NCBI GenBank assembly: GCA_020650975.1
Contig: JAIPMN010004141.1
Coordinates: 1 to 31,058 of the forward strand
Reading direction: 5' to 3'
Origin: Apostichopus californicus
Taxonomy: Eukaryota > Echinodermata > Holothuroidea > Aspidochirotida > Stichopodidae
DNA length: 31,058 nucleotides
Numbering within the stretch: position 1 is the first letter of the stretch; every line of letters begins with the position of its first letter. A program made the translations under genes and the position numbers. Shown one piece after another: positions 1-31,058 of the stretch. Under the pieces are notes generated by a model. That model saw only the letters and a program-made list of their open reading frames with translations, was not told where the DNA came from and ran no database searches.

Positions 1-126
1 AGCATCAAAATATATCAGTGGTTGTTCGGTGGAGTCCTCACGCAAATTACCTCGGTTGTTAGGTGGATCTGCATCTGGTAATCGGGTGAATTCTGGTCGG
101 AGCGTACTATGTAACCATCGTGTTGC

Positions 127-736
127 CAGGGACGTAGCTAAGGCCTGAAGATTGGGGGGGGGGGCGGTGTAGTGGCTGAAAATCCATTATTAATAATAAC
201 TATATTATTAATATCAATAATTCTAACCAAAATGGAAGGGTAATAAGACGGAAAATGATTGTATGTTATTTGCATTCGATGTAAAAACCGATGCATGTCT
301 ATATGATATGCACACGCGCGCGTAGCGCGCGAAAAATTTTGGTTATATTTTTCGGGCAAGTCGTTACAAACCACCCAAATCAAATTGGGCTTTTACGCCA
401 ATGACGGTAGTTCTATTAGGCATTTTTTTTTGGAGTATTCAAAATCATACGAAGTTTTGTACGGTGGAGAATAAGAATCGCGAGATACAATTTCTCAAAG
501 TGGCAAGGAAAACGTGGTTAATATGACAGATTAAAGGCCAATTTTGACCGAAATTTTTCAATTTTTAGGTCATGCACAATCACAGGAATAAATGAATAGG
601 CCTAGATAAACTAGAGTTCGAAAGTCGGAAATTCCGACTGTCGCACTCCAATTTTCCAACTATCTTCAGTTTTACCAAGTTTGGGGTGAGACACCCCCAC
701 ACCCCCACACCCCCACCCCCTCTAGCGACGTCCCTG
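127..736. mobile_element. decayed TIR element, probably non-autonomous hAT-type
   Basis: The left end reads CAGGGACGTAGCTA. The reverse complement of the right end reads CAGGGACGTCGCTA, 13 of 14 identical. The flanking 8-mers, cgtgttgc on the left and tgtgtacc on the right, match at 5 of 8 positions, as expected of an old 8-bp target duplication. The interior has no transposase reading frame. It holds a long G run near 157, an alternating CG palindrome near 313-330 and a C-run cluster at 694-720. The hAT assignment rests on the CAGGG start and the 8-bp flank size and is inference. Confidence 0.5.
694..720 (-). other. four C5 runs, G-quadruplex-capable on minus strand
   Basis: Four runs of five C lie at 694-698, 702-706, 710-714 and 716-720, separated by loops of one to three bases. 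The minus strand therefore fits the pattern for an intramolecular G-quadruplex. It sits just inside the right terminus of the TIR element at 127-736, so it is probably part of that repeat and not a DDB1 control element. Confidence 0.5.
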
Positions 737-961
737 TGTGTACCCAGTGTTCTCACTGTGGAGTAAACTCCGGTGTCACTCAACAACAAGGTACCATGGG
801 ATGCGCTGCCACGGAATATGCTCCCTATTTCATTTCCCCAATATTAGGGAACGGGCGCCGTCTTTGAAACACCATCTACAACTAAATAACAACTATGTAT
901 AAGCTTTGGCTCTAGCTATGAAGTGCTGTCTCTTATGGTAATTACGGAGCGCACTAGTTTT

Positions 962-1430
962 CTACTGGAATCGCCCGAAGATGCGGCGTCTGTAATCCGA
1001 GGAAACAACGAACTTCTCTGCTAACTCCTCAGGCTTAAACTGGGCTAGACGTTCGCGGTGAATATGGCCCACCATCACATGGTTCAGCCTCTGTTGAGTC
1101 ATGGTGCTCCGTAGCCATGTCTTCAACGCCTCAATGCACTTAAAGATCTCTCGGCTTCCATCCAACGGCGGAGGAGACGAGGAGCAACCGCAAGAGAGCT
1201 TCGACTTCACGAAATATAGCCCGTACCGCTGGATTCATCGACTTGAATATTTGTCTATACCCTTCAACCGACGACGACTGGAACTGGCCTCGAAAGAAAG
1301 GCAGACTAAGCTTAAGATTATCGGAGAGCTCAGGGTACCAACTCACGAGATCTGGGTGGAATTCTCCATTCAACAACATTGAGTGATATTCGATGATATG
1401 AATCCTGAGATGTGTAAGCCCTAACCAAAT
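962..1430 (-). pseudogene. hAT transposase C-terminal (dimerisation) domain relic
   Basis: Read on the minus strand, the sequence resembles the hAT-family C-terminal dimerisation region of the ZMYM1-like and 52 kDa repressor-like group. Upstream, one frame gives NGEFHPDLVSWYPEL and SSSVEGYRQIFKSMNPAVRA. Near 1150 the frame shifts: the middle motif AERSLSALRR is readable only in a third frame, followed by a stop. The tail LKTWLRSTMTQQRLNHVMVG through IFGRFQ then runs in another frame to a stop at 962, which may be the original end. At least two frameshifts make it non-functional. The N-terminal zinc finger and catalytic core are absent. Family recognition is from memory of the conserved motifs. 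Confidence 0.75.
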
Positions 1431-1451
1431 AGACACTACTCTTTTTCCAAA

Positions 1452-1542
1452 TGTGTGGGGGGGACATTTGATATTGTGTCCCCCACCCATCGAAACGTGG
1501 GGGGGACGTGTCCCCCCGTCCCCCCCTGGATTGACGCCCATG
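1452..1542 (-). mobile_element. terminal region of the hAT relic, G/C-run hairpins
   Basis: Alternating G and C runs (near 1455-1461, 1482-1487, 1499-1505, 1512-1517 and 1520-1526) can pair into hairpins. The far end reads, on the minus strand, CATGGGCGTCAATCCAGGGG, which resembles a hAT terminal inverted repeat of the CAGGGGCGTCAATCC kind. It abuts the transposase relic at 962-1430 and is best read as that element's terminus. I could not find a matching terminus to the left of 962 or a target duplication, so the element is probably truncated. Confidence 0.45.
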
Positions 1543-3168
1543 GTCTATGAGACAGTGATCACTGCAATGATTAATGTCATACTCAAACAACTAAAGAAAA
1601 ATCCTTTTCTATATATGGAGGATATCATAGATTTATTGTTCCTTCACGCTCTAGTGTTAAGACTTGATCAAGTCTAAATTATGACATCATTTGAGCATCA
1701 TGGACTTCATCTTTATGCATTTTTGAATTTATTACATTTATTAGTTTTATCCGACCCGTCATTTGGTAAATCTGTGATGTCATAGTGAGGCTAGGATCTT
1801 TACACCCTTTCTTATATTTTTCCATATATTTTCAAGGCAAAATGTTATCCACATGTGTTGAGATTAAAACCAATGTCATCGTGATCTTCAAAACTTTTGA
1901 TGGACATTGCAGCGTTTTTAAACTCATCTCCATTGCAGAAAATAATGAACTAGGATATCTCCTAAAAGGGAGCAAGAGTTTTCTTAACTACTTGGAGGTG
2001 TTTCCCCCCCTCCCTCCCCACCCCCAATCCCCACTTCCCACAAAAACGGTCAGATAAGCTAGAGATGATGATTACGTTTGGGTATCCTTTAAAGAGATAT
2101 TCCGGTGATGATTTTGGTGATATACTGTGAATGTGTGTATCTAGTAACAGCTAAGTCAAAGATGTCAACCATGTGTCAAATACGGCTGAAAACATGTCAC
2201 AGTACGTACGTACGTACGTTCACTTTCCTGTTGTTGTAACAGTATCAGAGTATAGGCTTCATTGTAAGGATATACCCAATATAAAGTGAATTTTTATGAA
2301 GAAAAGAACACAATTCCTTCCGCTAACAAGAATATTTCACATGGATATTTCCTGCGAGTTATCATATATTTGTCATTTAAAACACCCTCCAGTCGGTTTA
2401 AGTTGCGTCATAATTAACTTCGCGTGGGTGGGGGTCAGACCTGGTGGGGGTGTATAATCAAACTATTTTAAAATCATTAAGTTGTAGAATTATTTGATTC
2501 AATTTTATGTTTTAGTCTTGTAGTTTTATTAACCTTTGTTGTAGAATTTGTCCAAAAAAATACATGGATAATTATTGTTGTATTGGTGGTAACGTAAGAA
2601 AATATATGACCTTTTAATCCATTACGGGCTCAGATATCATTGTTCGTTTTCTCTTTCGTTGGACTATGTCATATCAAGACTAAAATTTGGTATAAAATCT
2701 TCCTCAAGTTGATGTAGTTTCGTAATGTTATAAATTTAGATTTTCTAAAATGGATTTTCGGGGCTGACCTGACTAGGTCGAAGGACGAAATGACAGCCTA
2801 TTCTGATTCATGTGAACTCCTCTTGCACCAGGACTGATGACCAGTGATCCTGACCAGAAACGGACTCACCGGTCGGGAGACCTGGAAATTCCCCAATGGC
2901 ACAGAGCAATGGAGGGAGGAGGGAGGGGGGTTGCCTATATGCTTCCATCCTTCTGATCGATATTTAGTAAACATGAGAATAAATTTTGTTCCAACATTGT
3001 GGGCGTTATCTTCTGTGATGTAAGTTTTATTCAAATCCCGACACTTTGTCCTAGGATGTTTTTTGTTGGGGGGGGGGGGGATGTCGAAAGAATTATGCTT
3101 AATGTATAACTACTGTGACACTAACAGGGCGCATATGCTGTGAATCAACATAACCAGTATAAACACTT
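1543..3168. other. intergenic DNA, no gene recognised
   Basis: No reading frame here resembles a known protein. Simple features only: a C-rich tract around 2001-2040, an 18-bp GTAC alternating palindrome at 2202-2219, two G-rich clusters around 2426-2450, and a run of 13 G at 3068-3080. Some of it is probably old unidentified repeat. Confidence 0.6.
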
Positions 3169-3176
3169 GAAACGCC

Positions 3177-3571
3177 CAGTGGCGGAGCTAGGGGTATTGG
3201 TCGGGGGGGGTGAGAATGGTCTGTAGGGCGCTTTCGACACTATCTAATCGGAGCGCCACCACAGGTTGCCGCGGAGAGTACAGAATGTTTTTGAGTAAAG
3301 ATACTCCCTAGATCGCAGGAAATGACCCTTTCCGGGCCTTGTTAATTTGCAGATAAACGAAGAATAAATAGGTGTCGTCGCCATTTTGTCAGAAAGTTAC
3401 ACCAAAAGAATATGACAAATGTCAATAGGTGAGAAGAGAGCGCAATAAAAAGTCAATAATCGCGAATAAGTTAAAGTAGGAAAAAGCTGAAAAGGGCGCC
3501 AGCAGTCCCTTTGTGTCCGTCAGGGGGGCCGGCGCATCCGCCCCCCTGACTGTATGGACGCTCCGCCACTG
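3177..3571. mobile_element. hAT-type MITE with perfect 8-bp target duplication
   Basis: The element is 395 bp. Its left end CAGTGGCGGAGC is repeated perfectly in inverse orientation at the right end (3560-3571). It is flanked by identical 8-mers gaaacgcc at 3169-3176 and 3572-3579. A 12-bp perfect terminal inverted repeat starting CAGTG plus an 8-bp target duplication is the hallmark of hAT-superfamily elements. There is no internal coding capacity, so it would have depended on a transposase supplied elsewhere. The perfect duplication suggests a fairly recent insertion. Confidence 0.9.
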
Positions 3572-3579
3572 GAAACGCC

Positions 3580-4048
3580 ATTATGCTAGAGCTGTATAGC
3601 TAATTATGATAATTTCTTAACATTCTCCGTAACACTTAACATGTGCATTGCTAGCCTGGTATTTAGTAAAATTGACCCCAAAAACTGAAATCAATGGCAA
3701 AAGCTTTAAAATATTAAAACATCTTAATGAGTATACTAATTACTAACTATAGCCTAGGCCCAAGTTGCTTCTTGAGTTCGATTAGTTGATCTATTCGTAC
3801 GTTGTGTGCTAAGCCTAGCTACAGCGTCGCGCTAGTAGCTGTACACTAATTACTGTATTGCATTCCCTATATTAGAGCGTATACAACGTTTGTTCACCTA
3901 CGCGCCCAAACCGACACGTTTCTTGAATAGCCCCATCGCATAAGAAATGATTTACTAATTTATCTCTAGTGAGAGGGGGTCTTTGAGGCAAAACAGTAGC
4001 AACAAGGGAAGACAGAGGGGGCCTTTGAGGAGGCTAGTTTGATACAGG
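3580..4048. other. intergenic spacer between two hAT elements
   Basis: I see no coding frame, structured RNA or repeat in this stretch. It contains purine-rich segments around 3970-4030 (gagagggggtc and agagggggcct) and ordinary AT-rich DNA. Confidence 0.5.
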
Positions 4049-4056
4049 TGACAAAT

Positions 4057-5454
4057 CAGCGTTACCAGCGACAGTTGACGAAAAAACGCTAGATTTGCGA
4101 AAATAAAACCCTAGAAAACGCTAAATAGAGGTTCCCTAACTTTCGTGTTGTTTCGAGTCAATTTTGCACAGATTCGTAGGATGAATGGTCACCGATCACA
4201 AAATAGGTTTAGTTTTGAATAGTACCGGTGTGAAGTTAGATACTTATTCCCCGTTCCTCGTTCGACATTCGCGAATGAGTAACTGCTATCTATTCAGTTA
4301 CGTATTGGACAATGGTATCGACGTAACACCTCTGGCAAGACAAAAGCTTCTTACAAGATGTTCAACATTTGATCCTGGAAAGAGGTTATCTATGGGTCAT
4401 ATGAACTCTAATGACTATGTAGAAGAGTGCCATAATGCATCTTGTCCGGTCCAAATAGTTCTTGACCAACTAAAATGACCACTACTTCATCAGTTCTTAA
4501 ATTAATGTAACGGGACCTGAAAAAATCGCTTTAGGCCCTAATCAAGATTAGCACGCCTTGGACCACCTAACCAATGGGTCATATGAATTCTTAACACATT
4601 GTAATAGGATAACATAATGCGTCTTGCCCGGTCCAAAGAGTGCTAGACCAATTAAAATGACCACAAAATCAACAATTTTTTAAATGGATGTAACAGGAAC
4701 TGAAATAAAAACATTTGGGCCCTAATCAAAACCAACACGCCTTTGACCACCCAACCAATGGGTCATATGAACTCTACAGACATTGTAGAAGGGTACCATC
4801 ATGCGTCTTGCCCGGTCCAAAGAGTGCTTGACCAATTTAAATGACCACTAAATCATTACTTCTTTAATGAGTGTAACGGGACCACGAAAAAGCTTTGGGG
4901 CCTAATCCATGCAGCACGCCTTGGATCACCAAACCGATGGTTAACATGAACTCTAAGAACATTGTAGAAGAGTACCATAATGCGTCTTTGCCCGGTCCAA
5001 AGAGTGCTTGACCAATTTAAAAGACCATTAAATCATTACTTCTTTAATGAGTGAAACGGGACCACGAAAAAGCTTTGGGGCTCTAATCCATTCAGCACGC
5101 CTCGGAACACCAAACCGATGGTTAACATGAACTCTAAGGACATTGTAGAAGAGTACCATAATGCGTCTTGCCCGGTCCAAAGAGTGCTTGACCAATTGAA
5201 AAGTTTAAAAAAATATGGAAATTTTCGGTAGGAATTTCCGAAGATTGGGCAAAAATACCCAAAATAAATTTGGATGGATCTCCAAGTAAGAATTTTGTCT
5301 AAAAAATCTGAAAAATGGTCTATTTTTGGTAAATTTAACCAGGTTTAGGCAAAAAACGCTAGAATTACCAAAATTAGAAAAAACGTGCGCTAGAACCCCA
5401 GAAATAACTAAAAACGCTAGATCTAGTGTAAAAACGCTAACGCTGGTAACACTG
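4057..5454. mobile_element. 1.4-kb hAT-type non-autonomous element carrying a satellite
   Basis: The left terminus reads CAGCGTTACCAGCG and the inverted right terminus CAGTGTTACCAGCG, 13 of 14 identical. Identical 8-mers tgacaaat flank it at 4049-4056 and 5455-5462. Short AAACGCTAG-like motifs recur inside both ends (around 4083-4125 and 5355-5440), as expected of subterminal transposase-binding repeats in hAT elements. The centre is a 181-bp tandem array (4393-5200). No transposase frame was seen; a 97-codon open frame at 4185-4478 has no recognisable motifs and runs into the array. The element ends about 470 bp before the DDB1 start codon. Confidence 0.88.
4393..5200. repeat. 181-bp tandem repeat, about 4.5 copies
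   Basis: The word atgaactct or its variant recurs at 4401, 4583, 4767, 4946 and 5127, giving periods of 182, 184, 179 and 181 bp. Each copy carries a block such as cttgcccggtccaaagagtg, then gaccaa, then an aacggg segment, then agcacgcctt. Copies four and five are the most alike (the earlier gggtcatatg is replaced by ggttaacatg), so the array probably grew most recently at its right side. The whole array lies inside the hAT-type element at 4057-5454. Confidence 0.9.
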
Positions 5455-5462
5455 TGACAAAT

Positions 5463-5927
5463 GCCTACAGTGGAATTACAGTGGAACACGGCAGCATATA
5501 GAAACGTTGTACTCGAAGCCAAAGTGGTTTAATTAGGACACGGTATATACATGATCGCCTTTATTTACTTTCGGGAAGCATTTCATACTGTAGTTTTGAT
5601 TCTATATGGTTGGTACTTAAATAGTGTCAGTGTCTTATGTTGTATTACGTAATACATTTTCTTTTAAATGATGGCGCAAATGCAATTTCATTTTGTCCTA
5701 GATACTTCAGATGGCGGGTTTACGGTACTGTCCCTTTGCTTCTTCCAAATGCACTAACAGTAACAAGCAAGATAGCCTCTACATACCGTCTAGTACAGCA
5801 AGATTACATACCTACGTACACATGTGTGAAATGATTGCACACCGAGACTTTCCCTGTAATTAAGCCTGAACTCTCAGTGTTCTCCGAGGATAAATTGCTG
5901 CTGAAAAACTGAATCAGTGACATTATA
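5463..5927 (+). promoter_or_regulatory. candidate DDB1 promoter and 5' UTR
   Basis: This is the only unique-looking DNA between the upstream hAT element and the DDB1 start codon, so promoter and leader should lie here if there is no distant non-coding exon. I see no convincing TATA box or CpG island. A GATGGCG-type word at 5669-5675 and another at 5710-5716 could be YY1-like sites, but that is weak. An in-frame TGA at 5910-5912, six codons upstream of the ATG, closes the reading frame. The transcription start cannot be placed from sequence alone. Confidence 0.4.
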
Positions 5928-29649
<23,722 letters not shown>

Positions 29650-31058
29650 GTAACATTCAGCATCCATTGAAAGTAGGGAGTAATTTTTGTCTGAGTATTA
29701 CAAATCCAGATTTTTCTATCGCGTGGCGATTTCTGGTGAATTAAGTTACTACAAAATGTGGAGCTTCTTTAAGATTTGTCTCCTCTGTTTGGAAACTAAT
29801 TTTGGAGTGACTTCCAAAAATATCCTTAACTTGTCCTACCGAAATTGTGAAAGGAAATTTTAATTAACAAGGCCACACCCTCTTAAGCTGCTTAGTTACA
29901 ATTCCAGTCAACACAATATTTTGAGAAACAGGTATCTAACTGTCTATACAAAAGGTTTTTATGCAAATTCTCAACAGATTGAACAAATCCAAACAAAGCA
30001 TAACCTGGCGCTTTAATCCAGTCTTTCATTAAATTTCTATGGGATTAACTAGCCGAGGTAAAGGCTATCAATGTATCCATTTTTAGTTTATTTTTAATCG
30101 CAAGAAATACAGCCCCTAGGATTAACCGTGACAAGGACCTCCAATCTATAACATGTTAAATGTATGAGCCACACCTTTAATCGAAACAAAGCCCAGTATT
30201 CAAAAGGAGGGCGTCAACACTATAGTCAACCTCATTGTGGAGTGTTAGCTCAGTGGTTAACGCCGGTGCCTTTCAATCATAAGGTCCCGAGTTTGAGTCA
30301 CTCCAAGATAATGTATGTCGTCCAGTTACAGAGTTGTTGACAATTCATTTTCATAGACGTTAAATATGAATCTAAGAGACTGACTTCGGTCAGCTTGCCA
30401 CTTTGATAAGCCAATGATGGCTTCTTCGCAAGTTCCTGCTTGCAGGAGGATCTTAAATACATACATACATAAATACATACATCTTGTACATAGGCGGCCA
30501 TTATAAGGTTCACTCTAGAGGCAGAGTGATTGCAAAGTATGTATTATACGACGGCTGCTACAGGGATCTACCGCGTTAGCAACCTCAGAAAATGAAAAAG
30601 GAATGATATGAAAAAGAACGCAGTGAAAGGAAGATTCGACTATGTTACGTTTACGGGTACATTAGGAACATGGAAGGATAAGATGTATAAAGTCTAGGCT
30701 AGTGCAAAGGGCATTCAAATGAACACAATTCTAGCAATTCATTACCAATTTCTCAGTAATTCTCCTTTTCCCATATACTTGATATATATATATCCAGTAT
30801 ACATATATATATATATAGGAATAACGGAAAAACTGTTAAACAACTATGCTGCATTTAGAGAAAGGCTGGATCTCGAGTGAGATACAATAATTAAATTAGG
30901 TGAGTGATTGGAAGTAAAACAGCCAATGTTTGGTTTTTGCAGAGCTTTTGAGCAAAACTAGCTTTTCTTCAGTGCATGATCACCGAAAGTGACAAGGAGT
31001 AGCAGGAATTGAAACTATTTTATAGAGAAGATTGTCGGCATGGTTGTAAAGTCAAAGC
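29650..31058 (+). other. DDB1 intron 25 (incomplete)
   Basis: At least 1409 bp. I looked for a frame resembling the YDDGSGMKREAT-type end and found none. It contains a SINE (30237-30480), and an alternating AT palindrome at about 30780-30819. The remainder has no recognised feature. Confidence 0.8.
30237..30480 (+). mobile_element. tRNA-derived SINE, copy 2
   Basis: Same family and orientation as the copy at 15436. A-box-like tagctcagtgg at 30246-30256 and B-box-like gagtttgagtc (about 30289-30299) are better preserved than in copy 1. The body matches copy 1 closely, and the 3' end is a tandem catacata-type tail (30457-30481). It supports a currently or recently active family in this genome. 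Confidence 0.88.

Noticed and set aside
1101-1382. 93-codon plus-strand open frame
   Set aside because: It is the antisense shadow of the hAT transposase relic, which shows recognisable motifs on the minus strand.
4185-4478. 97-codon plus-strand open frame
   Set aside because: No recognisable motif, it runs into the 181-bp satellite, and other repeat copies do not keep the frame open.
5540-5560. TATA box at ggtatatac
   Set aside because: The match is weak, nearly 390 bp from the ATG, and there is no supporting initiator or transcript evidence.
29650-31058. Final DDB1 exon
   Set aside because: I searched by eye for an acceptor followed by a YDDGSGMK-like frame and found none; a TAC GAC GGC at 30547 does not continue in the expected sequence.

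Overview
This window is animal nuclear DNA. It has one recognisable gene, plus strand, split into many short exons by introns that are nearly all GT-AG, set in DNA rich in transposons and tandem repeats. The gene is DDB1, the triple beta-propeller adaptor of CUL4 ubiquitin ligases. I could join 25 exons between 5928 and 29649 in one open frame of 1113 codons. By alignment from memory to vertebrate DDB1 (1140 residues), only about the last 27 codons are missing, presumably in a final exon beyond the right edge. The very high DDB1 similarity, invertebrate-type tRNA-derived SINEs, many hAT-type elements and AGGCCT-rich intronic DNA suggest a marine invertebrate deuterostome, perhaps an echinoderm. 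The species assignment is inference.

Layout. Positions 1-5462 are intergenic and dense in hAT-type DNA transposons: a decayed TIR element (127-736), a frameshifted hAT transposase C-terminal relic on the minus strand (962-1430, terminus near 1542), a 395-bp MITE with a perfect 8-bp target duplication (3177-3571), and a 1.4-kb element with a perfect 8-bp duplication (4057-5454) that carries a 181-bp satellite. The putative DDB1 promoter and 5' UTR are confined to about 465 bp (5463-5927). Intron 1 carries another TIR element (6738-8391). The other introns hold two copies of one tRNA-SINE (15436, 30237), one antisense tRNA-SINE pressed against the exon 16 donor (22183-22460), and several tandem repeats.

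Most notable observations. (1) Intron 24 is not GT-AG. It has the signals of a U12-type AT-AC intron: ATATCCTTGT at the 5' end, TTCCTTGAC as branch site, and a terminal AC. Only this splice restores the DDB1 reading frame. (2) The 56-bp minisatellite filling the start of intron 6 is built from the end of exon 6 plus its own 5' splice site, giving about 15 decoy donors. (3) Intron 16 independently holds a degenerate tandem family derived from the end of exon 16 and its donor. Two exon-donor-seeded repeat arrays in one gene is unusual.

No second protein-coding gene, rRNA, intact tRNA gene or CRISPR array is supported.
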